In this document: in pieces, positions 1 to 4,679 of the stretch | How the letters are laid out: each line of letters begins with the position of its first letter | Position numbering within the stretch: position 1 is the first letter of the stretch | Origin: a virus | Length of the DNA: 24,303 nt | Strand: one strand, 5' to 3' | IMG/VR virus record: IMGVR_UViG_3300030061_002257 | Coordinates: 1-24,303 of that record | Notes under the pieces: generated by a model | Database searches by the model: none | The model's input: only the letters and a program-made list of their open reading frames with translations | What the model was told of the DNA's origin: nothing | Position numbers and translations under genes: made by a program

Positions 1-116
1 GCTTCCCGCTCATTAGACTGCGGAGTCCTGGCATCTGCACAAGAAGGAAGAGGTAAGCCAGATGCGTTTGAGCGGGTATAGTTAAATCTTTTTGGGTGTC
101 CTAAAGGGTAAGGCAT
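1..116 (-). CDS. Partial small ORF running off the left edge, translationally coupled
   Basis: An ATG at 116-114 opens a frame with no stop through base 1 (38 codons seen). It begins MPYPLGHPKRFNYTR and is rich in Pro, Ser and Arg. I do not recognise the protein. The start is supported by context: the upstream gene stops at 120-118, and a GGGGG Shine-Dalgarno lies exactly 8 bases before the ATG. The same 13-base sequence with the same 8-base spacing precedes the next gene upstream. Against a coding role, bases 1-80 are much richer in G+C than the neighbourhood and fold into a three-way junction, so the open frame could be incidental to a structured RNA. The two are not mutually exclusive. Confidence 0.4.
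   Translation of the reverse strand, partial: MPYPLGHPKRFNYTRSNASGLPLPSCADARTPQSNERE
5..76 (-). other. Three-way-junction RNA-like fold
   Basis: Three nested perfect stems are visible. P1 pairs 5-12 (CCCGCTCA) with 69-76 (TGAGCGGG). P2 pairs 31-37 (GCATCTG) with 59-65 (CAGATGC) around a 21-base loop. P3 pairs 16-19 (GACT) with 24-27 (AGTC) around a tetraloop. Each of the three junction linkers is exactly 3 bases. The same geometry exists on either strand. I place it on the minus strand because the neighbouring genes are transcribed that way. I could not match it to hammerhead, GEMM, TPP or purine riboswitch cores, nor to a tRNA. Function unknown. Confidence 0.45.
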
Positions 117-127
117 ATTACTTACCC
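106..127 (-). promoter_or_regulatory. Hairpin enclosing a start codon and part of its SD
   Basis: On the minus strand GGGTAAG (127-121) pairs with CTTACCC (112-106) around an 8-base loop. The stem takes in three G's of the GGGGG ribosome-binding site. The loop holds the stop codon of the upstream gene (120-118) and the ATG at 116-114. Such a hairpin would hide the downstream start until a ribosome finishing the upstream gene opens it. This is an inference from base pairing only. There is no strong U-tract, so I do not call it a terminator. Confidence 0.4.
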
Positions 128-339
128 CCTTCATAGGTGGTTACTTTTGAGGTTTCATATTTACTTTCAAAACAACTATCTCCAACAATCGTACCACTAC
201 CACCTAAATTGACACCATTAAAACAATACTTCTTTTTTCCGTTTTTCATTTTTTCAATTTTGATGTTTTTGACAACCATTTTTCCCCACCAAGTTTTTAT
301 GATATTGTCAATTTTTACGTCTTTTAAATTTTTCTTCAT
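118..339 (-). CDS. Unrecognised 73-residue early protein
   Basis: The product is a small, Lys-rich basic protein (MKKNLKDVKIDNIIK...) with two Cys, a Gly-rich stretch (GVNLGGSGTIVGDS) and a Gly-Gly-Lys C-terminus. I recognise no family. I chose the ATG at 339 over an in-frame ATG at 396. The one at 339 has a GGGGG Shine-Dalgarno 8 bases upstream and lies one base after the stop of the preceding gene, whereas the one at 396 would overlap that gene by 56 bases. It is the third gene of the leftward early cluster, behind the excisionase-like gene. The role is unknown. Small phage early proteins are often host-takeover or anti-defence factors, but nothing here shows that. Confidence 0.6.
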   Translation of the reverse strand: MKKNLKDVKIDNIIKTWWGKMVVKNIKIEKMKNGKKKYCFNGVNLGGSGTIVGDSCFESKYETSKVTTYEGGK

Positions 340-340
340 C

Positions 341-583
341 CTACTTACCCCCTTGATTTTGTTCTTCCCATACAATACCCTCTTTAAGCCAATCAATCAT
401 TCCAGTATATCTATTTCTAATAACTCCATCTGTAAACACTGCAACTTCTTCACTCCAATCTGCTTTCATACATTTTGCTGTTGATAAGTCGTGATGCTTT
501 AATAAGTATTCCAGCCAATTAATAACATCTTCAGCACATGACAATTGAACGCCTTGTATTTGAGTTGTTTTTTTATCTTCCAT
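341..583 (-). CDS. Unrecognised 80-residue early protein
   Basis: The protein is small, acidic and Trp-rich (MEDKKTTQIQGVQLSCAEDV... with WLEYLLKHH and MIDWLKEGIVWEE), predicted mainly helical, with two Cys that form no obvious metal site. No family is recognised. The start at 583 has a good purine-rich SD (GAAGGAAGAG) just upstream. It lies 23 bases after the excisionase-like gene and one base before the start of the 73-residue gene, so the three are almost surely one leftward operon. It ends in Gly-Gly-Lys like its downstream neighbour, because both ends are built from the same 13-base SD-containing repeat. Confidence 0.6.
   Translation of the reverse strand: MEDKKTTQIQGVQLSCAEDVINWLEYLLKHHDLSTAKCMKADWSEEVAVFTDGVIRNRYTGMIDWLKEGIVWEEQNQGGK
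342..354 (-). promoter_or_regulatory. Duplicated stop/SD/start junction (second copy at 119-131)
   Basis: The 13-base sequence AAGGGGGTAAGTA (minus strand) occurs at 354-342 and again at 131-119. In each copy it encodes the C-terminal Gly-Lys and part of the stop codon of the upstream gene, and at the same time gives a GGGGG SD exactly 8 bases before the next ATG. The duplication fixes both start choices and points to termination-reinitiation coupling. Confidence 0.6.
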
Positions 584-606
584 TCTCTTCCTTCTTTCTT
601 GTTTTA

Positions 607-792
607 TTACAGTGTGCGTACTTGCACACTTTTATTATTAATAAAATTCTCCAGGCTGTTTGTCTCAATTAAAAATATCTTCCTGGAAAATCTTACCGCT
701 GGTATTTCACCAGACTTTATCTTGAGAATCACATCCTTGTTTGTGACTCCTAATTTCTTTGCTACTTCTGTATGTTTTAAATATCTTGTCAT
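607..792 (-). CDS. Excisionase/Cox-like HTH protein, 61 aa
   Basis: The layout is that of a MerR/excisionase-type winged helix (HTH_17-like). An N-terminal HTH (TEVAKKLGVTNKDVILKIKSGEI, about residues 8-30) is followed by a short wing (PAVRFSRKIFLIETNSLENFI). This fits the small Xis, Cox and Apl proteins that bend DNA at attachment sites and often also repress the lysogeny promoter. It is the first gene of the leftward cluster, back to back with the repressor-integrase operon, as P2 cox lies opposite C and int. No good SD precedes the ATG at 792, and the nearest purine run (AAGG, about 812-809) is too far. It could instead be a plain AlpA-like regulator. Family confidence is good, the exact role is inferred. 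Confidence 0.72.
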   Translation of the reverse strand: MTRYLKHTEVAKKLGVTNKDVILKIKSGEIPAVRFSRKIFLIETNSLENFINNKSVQVRTL

Positions 793-808
793 TTTAAATT
801 TTTTTTGG

Positions 809-864
809 TACCTTATTGTTGTAATATTCTTAATATGCTTAATAATTATTTATTTACCTTATTG
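809..864. promoter_or_regulatory. Candidate operators: direct repeat TACCTTATTG
   Basis: In the 122-base space between the divergent excisionase-like and repressor genes, TACCTTATTG occurs at 809-818 and 855-864, same orientation, 46 bases apart. The second copy overlaps the proposed -35 of the repressor promoter, and the first lies just ahead of the excisionase start. That is the placement expected for operators read by the repressor or the Xis-like protein. A looser relative (CAATAACAATAA, 893-904) sits between the second copy and the repressor start. Confidence 0.45.
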
Positions 865-891
865 GAATATATACAACAAAAAGATTACAAT
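862..891 (+). promoter_or_regulatory. Candidate sigma70-type promoter for repressor and integrase
   Basis: TTGGAA at 862-867 and TACAAT at 886-891 are separated by 18 bases and match the -35 and -10 consensus at 4/6 and 5/6. Transcription would start near 898, leaving a leader of under 20 bases before the ATG at 915, with no visible Shine-Dalgarno. Weak or leaderless-like initiation would suit low-level repressor synthesis. The region is so A+T-rich that chance matches are likely. Confidence 0.35.
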
Positions 892-914
892 GCAATAACA
901 ATAAAAATTATATT

Positions 915-1625
915 ATGTCAAATATCTCTGAGTTAATAGAAGTAATAAAGAAACGTGAGGGATTACGTTTTGATAGCGAAGTAGCTACATATATGGGGAT
1001 AGACCGCAAGTCTTTGGCGGTTGCCAAATCAAGAAAAGTGATACCTATTAGTTATATAAACTGGTATTGTAAACATTATGATATACAAAGACAAAAATTT
1101 GAAGGGCATCTAAAGGGTAGTGGCACAGAAACAGAAAGCGAGGAAAGCGTGGAATACACGATAATAGCACAGCGAGAAACAATCGAGCTACAAAAAGAAA
1201 AGATAATACAATTAGAAAAAGAATTAAAAAGAAAGGATGACAATAAAAAAATTATTAATTCTAAACCAGCCTATCATTTTAAAACTGTAAGTACATATAA
1301 AGCAGAAACTGATTCATGGTTAGATACTAAAATATTTGGCGATTTTAGCATGACTGGATATTCATATGATGAGATAGTGCCTATTTTGAATGAAGAAAAT
1401 GGTAGTGATGCTTGGATTAACCGCTATCATCCAGATTCAAAAAAAAGGTTATGCAGTCAAACATTAAAAGGTATTAAAACAGATTATCATTATTTAAAAT
1501 GGGATCACATGATGTGGATGGCAAAAGATGGTCAATATAAGTGTTATAATATTGATTTATTATATAAAAGAGCAGAAGAAAAAGTAACTTGTATGTATTA
1601 TTGGGTAAATGGGGATAAAGAATAA
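915..1625 (+). CDS. Phage repressor: HTH, coiled coil and PAS-like domain
   Basis: The protein has 236 residues. Residues about 4-55 look like a CI-type HTH (SEVATYMGIDRKSLAVAKSR, then VIPISYINWYC). Residues about 78-110 are a charged coiled coil (QRETIELQKEKIIQLEKEL), which probably dimerises it. Residues about 130-232 carry PAS-like signatures: MTGYSYDEIV, then W167 and RYHPDSKKR, then MAKDGQYKCYN, in the order and spacing of PAS_3 repeats. There is no S24/LexA-type peptidase domain with a Ser-Lys pair, so induction by RecA-stimulated self-cleavage is not expected. A PAS domain would instead let the repressor respond to a ligand, cofactor or redox state. It is transcribed with the integrase six bases downstream and divergently from the excisionase-like gene. 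The HTH call is firm, the PAS call moderately so. Confidence 0.7.
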   Translation: MSNISELIEVIKKREGLRFDSEVATYMGIDRKSLAVAKSRKVIPISYINWYCKHYDIQRQKFEGHLKGSGTETESEESVEYTIIAQRETIELQKEKIIQLEKELKRKDDNKKIINSKPAYHFKTVSTYKAETDSWLDTKIFGDFSMTGYSYDEIVPILNEENGSDAWINRYHPDSKKRLCSQTLKGIKTDYHYLKWDHMMWMAKDGQYKCYNIDLLYKRAEEKVTCMYYWVNGDKE

Positions 1626-1631
1626 TAACTC

Positions 1632-2591
1632 TTGAGCCGTATCTATAAAAGATCTGGAAGTCCTTATTGGTGGTATACTTCTGGTACGCCACCACATAGG
1701 ACACAGAAATCAACTGGCACTAAAGATAAACGAGTAGCTCAAGCAATTAAATCTAAATGGGATGAAGAATTAGCACTGCGTAATGCTGGTGTAAGTATTT
1801 CTTCAATTGATCTTAAAATACCATACCATCAATATTTAGAGGTACTACAGCAGAACAAAAAAAAATCTACGTACAGCTCAATTAAATCTGCATTAAATAT
1901 GTTTATGCAAAATCATCCTGGAATTACTAATAAACATATGACATCGTTTTTACTTCAAGAGTATTATGCCAAACGCCAAACAATGGGTAAGTCTCCTAAA
2001 ACAATTATAGAAGATCATAAAGCTATTAATAATTGGTGTGAATGGATGATTATTATGGGATACCTGCTTAAAAACCCAGAGAAAGGACTTATACGCCCTA
2101 AACGATTCAAAGTTAGACCACGTACCGCATACACCAGGGAAGAAATTAAATATGCTATAAATGAGGCGTATTTAGATCACGATAAAAAACTGTGGTCTGT
2201 ATTATATAAAACTGGTTTACGTGCTGTAGATGGATGCACTCTTACAATAGATAATATCAATGGTAAGTTTTTAGAAGTTAATCAAAATAAAACAGAAACA
2301 TATGATGAGCCAAGAGTTGTAGTAGTACCATTACATAAAGATCTGCAAACAATGGACATATTTAATATTATGAATCCTAATAGTATTGGTAACTCCAGAG
2401 AGAGATTAAAAAAAATTATAGGACATGGAGATCTGCATACTTTACGCCATAGCTTTGCTACTCATTTAGAAGAGTTAGGTGCTACCAGGTGGGAAACTAA
2501 ATGTTTACTTGGTCATAAAGCAGACAGCGTAACAGCTCAATACGTTCATGTAAATGTGCATAAGTTATCTCCACTTATTAATCAATTATAA
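1632..2591 (+). CDS. int: Tyrosine-family phage integrase
   Basis: The 319-residue site-specific recombinase has an arm-binding N-terminus (about 1-50, IYKRSGSPYWWYTSG), a SAM-like core-binding domain (about 60-150) and a complete catalytic domain. The visible active-site set is R197 (TGLRAVD), K220, H269 and R272 (HTLRH), H295 (LLGHK) and nucleophile Y304 (TAQYVHV), so it should be active. The start must be TTG at 1632: an in-frame TAA sits at 1626-1628 and no ATG occurs until far into the core-binding domain. It follows the repressor by 6 bases, so both are probably made from one mRNA, and a rare TTG start without a clear SD would keep its level low. Its stop is followed at once by the attachment region. 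Confidence 0.95.
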   Translation: MSRIYKRSGSPYWWYTSGTPPHRTQKSTGTKDKRVAQAIKSKWDEELALRNAGVSISSIDLKIPYHQYLEVLQQNKKKSTYSSIKSALNMFMQNHPGITNKHMTSFLLQEYYAKRQTMGKSPKTIIEDHKAINNWCEWMIIMGYLLKNPEKGLIRPKRFKVRPRTAYTREEIKYAINEAYLDHDKKLWSVLYKTGLRAVDGCTLTIDNINGKFLEVNQNKTETYDEPRVVVVPLHKDLQTMDIFNIMNPNSIGNSRERLKKIIGHGDLHTLRHSFATHLEELGATRWETKCLLGHKADSVTAQYVHVNVHKLSPLINQL

Positions 2592-2594
2592 TAT

Positions 2595-2613
2595 TGTCAC
2601 ATTTTTGTCACAT
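2595..2613 (+). promoter_or_regulatory. Candidate integrase arm sites, two direct TGTCACAT
   Basis: TGTCACAT occurs at 2595-2602 and 2606-2613, 11 bases apart, which is one helical turn, immediately after the integrase stop. The same octamer occurs as an inverted pair on the other side of the tRNA-derived core. This matches the layout of arm-type binding sites flanking an attP core. Confidence 0.65.
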
Positions 2614-2660
2614 TCAATATATCTCTATCTCTATTAATAGTAGCTATTTTAGGTACTTAT

Positions 2661-2697
2661 AAAAACAGAGAAACCCACCAATTAAGGTAGGTTTCTC
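2661..2697 (-). terminator. Rho-independent terminator, probably host-derived, at end of late operon
   Basis: GAGAAACC (2668-2675) pairs with GGTTTCTC (2690-2697). One C-A mismatch and three further pairs follow, closing a loop of six. On the minus strand the stem is followed by TGTTTTTATAA, a classic U-tract, and there is none on the plus side. It lies directly after the 3' end of the tRNA fragment, as tRNA terminators do, so it was probably captured with the attachment core. It would also end transcripts coming from the endolysin. Confidence 0.8.
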
Positions 2698-2700
2698 CTC

Positions 2701-2749
2701 GGTACGCCTGGTAGGATTCGAACCCACAACCTTCTGGTCCGTAGCCAAA
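2701..2749 (-). other. attP core: 3' half of a tRNA-Arg (ACG) gene
   Basis: Read on the minus strand this is the 3' part of a tRNA. It holds the anticodon loop CTACGGA (2744-2738, anticodon ACG), stem CCAGA, variable AGGTT, T-arm GTGGG-TTCGAAT-CCTAC, acceptor strand CAGGCGT, discriminator A and CC. The bases before the loop (TTTGG) can still pair with CCAGA, but no D-arm or acceptor 5' strand follows upstream, so this is not a whole gene. Phages that integrate into tRNA genes carry such a 3' segment, which restores the tRNA after integration. Phage genes lie on both sides, so it is attP, not attL or attR. Confidence 0.85.
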
Positions 2750-2783
2750 ATTCGTTATATATATTGTTGAACTTACAGCGGGG

Positions 2784-2804
2784 TGTCACATAATTAATGT
2801 GACA
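2784..2804. promoter_or_regulatory. Candidate integrase arm sites, inverted TGTCACAT pair
   Basis: TGTCACAT (2784-2791) and ATGTGACA (2797-2804) form a perfect 8-bp inverted repeat with a 5-base spacer, ending right at the endolysin stop codon. As a hairpin it could be mistaken for a terminator, but on the minus strand it is followed by CCCCGC, not by T's. Two further copies of the same octamer lie across the tRNA core. Confidence 0.6.
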
Positions 2805-3284
2805 TTATATACGCAATGCTCTGCGGTACCAGCCAAACCAAAATCGTTCCTGGCTTGGTTTCTTGATCACAATACGTGCAAACTTTAAAACACGGTAAGC
2901 ACGTAATCTATCTGGCTCCAGGTTTTTACAAGCTCCAATAGTAGCATTGCCAATTAAACCATCTACCTTTATATCATAAGTATTCTTACCATTACAAGCC
3001 TGTTGCAATACTTTTACGGCAGATCTTTGCCCAAAGTTTACAACCATATCAAAATAGATCTCACGGATCTGTGCGGGTACCTTACTGGCCTTTGATGGGA
3101 TCCAGTAATCTAAGTGGTATATATTCTTTGCTTCTTGTTCTGTTAATTTTTCTATATCCAGTTTGGGATAAGCACGTTGAGATATACCATACTTAGTAGT
3201 ACCACCAGCATCCAGGGGATCCTTTGTTATTCTGGATCCCCCTTCTGATTCTAAGACCTCATTAATGATGTCATCAAACTTCAT
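2805..3284 (-). CDS. Endolysin, glycoside hydrolase family 108 with PG-binding tail
   Basis: This 159-residue muralytic enzyme would cut peptidoglycan at the end of infection. The N-terminal GH108 signature is clear: FDDIINEVLESEGGSRITKD, with the likely catalytic Glu in the ESEGG motif (E14), then GGTTKYGISQRAY and EAKNIYHLDYW. The C-terminal part (RLRAYRVLKFARIV... RFWFGWYRRAL) matches the PG_binding_3 module normally joined to GH108, and the length is typical. There is no signal peptide, so it would need a holin for release. It starts in a TAATG overlap with the SSB-like gene and is the last gene of the leftward late block, ending at the attP region. Confidence 0.92.
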   Translation of the reverse strand: MKFDDIINEVLESEGGSRITKDPLDAGGTTKYGISQRAYPKLDIEKLTEQEAKNIYHLDYWIPSKASKVPAQIREIYFDMVVNFGQRSAVKVLQQACNGKNTYDIKVDGLIGNATIGACKNLEPDRLRAYRVLKFARIVIKKPSQERFWFGWYRRALRI

Positions 3285-3538
3285 TAAAACGGCAGATCAT
3301 CATCCACTGGGTTTGGTGTAGCTTTATAGCCAGAACTTTCTGCTGGTTTTTCCTGGTAATCTGATATTGCAAGACTTAAAAAAGTCTTAGAAGGATCAGA
3401 CTTTACAGTTTTTTTCCAACCAGCAAGTCTTTTCTTTTCACCGTTAATAACAACATTCCCTGTATAATCTGGCTGATTATCTTTTTCTTTACGGTCATTA
3501 ATAAATAATGCTCCGCTGTTATCGTATTGTTCAGCCAT
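3284..3538 (-). CDS. Small SSB-like protein (DUF736-like) with acidic DDDLPF tail
   Basis: With start at 3538 the product has 84 residues (MAEQYDNSGALFINDRKEK...). The features GALFxNDRKEKDNQPDYTG, a short beta-rich body with LAGWKK and FLSLAISD, and a flexible tail ending VDDDLPF resemble small single-stranded-DNA-binding-like phage proteins. The acidic C-terminal tip with terminal Phe is how SSB recruits partner proteins. The ATG at 3538 overlaps the upstream stop by one base (TAATG). A longer in-frame form from 3586 would overlap the upstream gene by 49 bases and adds an unlikely Cys-rich leader. Its place between lysis-type membrane genes and the endolysin is odd for a DNA-binding protein. 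Confidence 0.7.
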   Translation of the reverse strand: MAEQYDNSGALFINDRKEKDNQPDYTGNVVINGEKKRLAGWKKTVKSDPSKTFLSLAISDYQEKPAESSGYKATPNPVDDDLPF

Positions 3539-3771
3539 TAAAATTTCCAGACAAGTTTGACAGTTGCCATTAATACATCCATGCATTCTTTAGCAATTGC
3601 TTGTTGTTCTTCTTTTGTTATTTTACCATCTTTATTTGCTTCATGGTACTTTTGAGCTACCTCTTTCATTTCTTTAACAATAATGCGGTATTTAGTAGCA
3701 ACCATTGTTCCCACTGCTCCCAATATTATTATCATTAGGTATGCGAAATTAGACCAGTTCATCCAATCCAT
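3538..3771 (-). CDS. Holin-like one-TM protein with EF-hand-like loop
   Basis: The protein has 77 residues. Residues about 9-26 form one hydrophobic segment (FAYLMIIILGAVGTMVA). It is followed by a basic helix and then a 12-residue EF-hand-type loop at 44-55: E44, N46, D48, G49, K50, I51, E55, in the DxNxDGxIxxxE pattern with Glu at position 1. A further amphipathic helix ends the protein. Its place two genes before the endolysin, the small size and the TM fit a holin, though canonical holins often have two or more TMs. A perfect AAGGAG SD precedes the ATG at 3771. The calcium-binding call rests on the loop pattern only. Confidence 0.6.
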   Translation of the reverse strand: MDWMNWSNFAYLMIIILGAVGTMVATKYRIIVKEMKEVAQKYHEANKDGKITKEEQQAIAKECMDVLMATVKLVWKF

Positions 3772-3918
3772 TTACTTCTCCTTTATCTTTTTTGTTTTTA
3801 TGTATAAGTAGTAAATATTAAAGCAGAGCATAATACACATTAGTATAGCTGGTATTACATCTAACCAGTAGATCATTCCATGTGCTAAACTAAAACTGCT
3901 TGTTTTTAGGCTATCCAT
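3772..3918 (-). CDS. Tiny membrane protein, 48 aa
   Basis: An open frame from ATG 3918 to TAA 3774-3772 encodes MDSLKTSSFSLAHGMIYWLD, then a long hydrophobic stretch (VIPAILMCIMLCFNIYYLYI) and a basic Lys-rich tail (KTKKIKEK). That is one transmembrane helix with a positive C-terminus. It overlaps the end of the gene upstream by 8 bases and abuts the ATG of the next gene with no gap; its last codons carry that gene's AAGGAG. This tight fit supports it as real. It may be a second holin component or an antiholin. No family is recognised. Confidence 0.6.
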   Translation of the reverse strand: MDSLKTSSFSLAHGMIYWLDVIPAILMCIMLCFNIYYLYIKTKKIKEK

Positions 3919-4195
3919 TATCTCTTATTCTATCTAATTCTTTTTCTAAATATTCAATACGTTGATTTTGCTTTATATCTGCTGGTATTTCTGCATTCTG
4001 ATTTGCTTCTGCTTCTTCTTCCATTCGTGTAATATGTTCTTCATTCATAGCTACTTGATATTCTAAAAATGAAATACGAGTATTAAGCTGACCATAACCC
4101 CATACCATTGCCCCAATAAGACCTACTGCTTGGATCAACATAGGAAGGCTAATATTTAAACTGCTATTATCTGATATTGGTTTAGTGTTTTCCAT
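3911..4195 (-). CDS. One-TM protein with coiled coil, 94 aa (first of two similar neighbours)
   Basis: The N-terminus is soluble (about 1-15). It is followed by one TM helix (about 17-36, SLPMLIQAVGLIGAMVWGYG) and a charged heptad-rich coiled coil (ISFLEYQVAMNEEHITRMEEE ... IEYLEKELDRIRDNG). This is the layout of inner-membrane spanin subunits (Rz-like) and of some phage holin or superinfection proteins, but sequence alone does not decide. It overlaps the upstream gene by 14 bases and the 48-residue gene by 8. It shares topology with the products at 4182-4499 and 4680-5012, suggesting an amplified family or one multi-subunit complex. Confidence 0.6.
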   Translation of the reverse strand: MENTKPISDNSSLNISLPMLIQAVGLIGAMVWGYGQLNTRISFLEYQVAMNEEHITRMEEEAEANQNAEIPADIKQNQRIEYLEKELDRIRDNG

Positions 4196-4499
4196 TAAGA
4201 CGGCTAATTACACCTTTTATTTCTGATAATTGGTTATCCATATCATTAGTTTCTTTTACCAGGTTATCAAAACGTATTGCTAAACGATCATCAGATTTAT
4301 CTAATCTTGTTAAAACTTTAAGTAAGATAGATTCTACGTTTTCTATCGTTTCACTTTGACCTCTGTTTTCTATTTCAAGTTCTTTAAGAGCAGACTGCTG
4401 TTCACCCATTCTTTTTTGCATTGATACAATCATATATACAAGTAAAAATCCGCAAACGGCAATCATGCCACCTTCTGCATATATCTCCATAAATTCCAT
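4182..4499 (-). CDS. One-TM protein with long coiled coil, 105 aa
   Basis: A short N-terminus (MEFMEIYAEGG) precedes one TM segment (about 12-27, MIAVCGFLLVYMIVSM). A coiled coil then runs almost to the end (QQSALKELEIENRGQSETIENVESILLKVLTRLDKSDDRLAIRFDNL). The topology fits an Rz-like inner-membrane spanin better than a holin. Its ATG shares one base with the stop of the small zinc-ribbon gene (TAATG), and its end overlaps the next gene by 14 bases. In-frame ATGs at residues 1 and 4 are both possible starts. No enzyme motif is visible. Confidence 0.6.
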   Translation of the reverse strand: MEFMEIYAEGGMIAVCGFLLVYMIVSMQKRMGEQQSALKELEIENRGQSETIENVESILLKVLTRLDKSDDRLAIRFDNLVKETNDMDNQLSEIKGVISRLNGKH

Positions 4500-4618
4500 T
4501 ATTCTTCAGTTCCTTTATATCCTGTTACTTCTTCTTTTTGACATTTTTTACATAAACCATTATATGGCTTTAAACATTTATTATTACATATCATACAGCG
4601 GAAACGCTTCTGATTCAT
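4499..4618 (-). CDS. Tiny zinc-ribbon-like protein, 39 aa
   Basis: The frame from ATG 4618 to TAA 4501-4499 reads MNQKRFRCMICNNKC, then LKPYNGLCKKCQKEE and an acidic end. The Cys pattern CxxCxxxC-x7-CxxC (C8, C11, C15, C23, C26) within 39 residues is hard to explain by chance and suggests a single zinc knuckle or ribbon. It ends exactly at the next gene's start (TAATG). There is no clear SD. Zinc ribbons of this size can bind nucleic acid or proteins, and the role here is unknown. Without it the interval 4500-4679 would be the largest gap in the cassette. Confidence 0.6.
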   Translation of the reverse strand: MNQKRFRCMICNNKCLKPYNGLCKKCQKEEVTGYKGTEE

Positions 4619-4679
4619 CGCACTCTACGCAACTCTCGGTTAATAAAATAATTATGACTGAAATCATCTTCGGTTAAGA

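Noticed and set aside
5-76. A self-cleaving hammerhead or a known riboswitch
   Set aside because: The hammerhead core (CTGATGA with GAAA) and the GEMM, TPP and purine riboswitch cores are absent on both strands.
106-127. The GGGTAAG/CTTACCC hairpin as a terminator of the early genes
   Set aside because: Only three T's follow (CTTACCCTTTAGG), and the stem overlaps a supported start codon.
137-898. Plus-strand Phe/Leu/Ile-rich frames at 137-484 and 545-898
   Set aside because: They are low-complexity shadows of A-rich minus-strand genes and have no SD.
2701-2749. A complete tRNA gene
   Set aside because: Only the anticodon loop to the 3' end is present; no D-arm or 5' acceptor strand lies beyond 2749.
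2784-2804. Inverted repeat after the endolysin as a terminator
   Set aside because: On the minus strand it is followed by CCCCGC with no T-tract, and the same octamer occurs as direct repeats across the tRNA core, so arm sites explain it better.
4584-4667. A 27-codon frame (MISVIIILLTESC...) as a tiny lipoprotein
   Set aside because: TESC is a poor lipobox, the hydrophobic stretch is short, and it overlaps the better-supported Cys-rich 39-codon gene.
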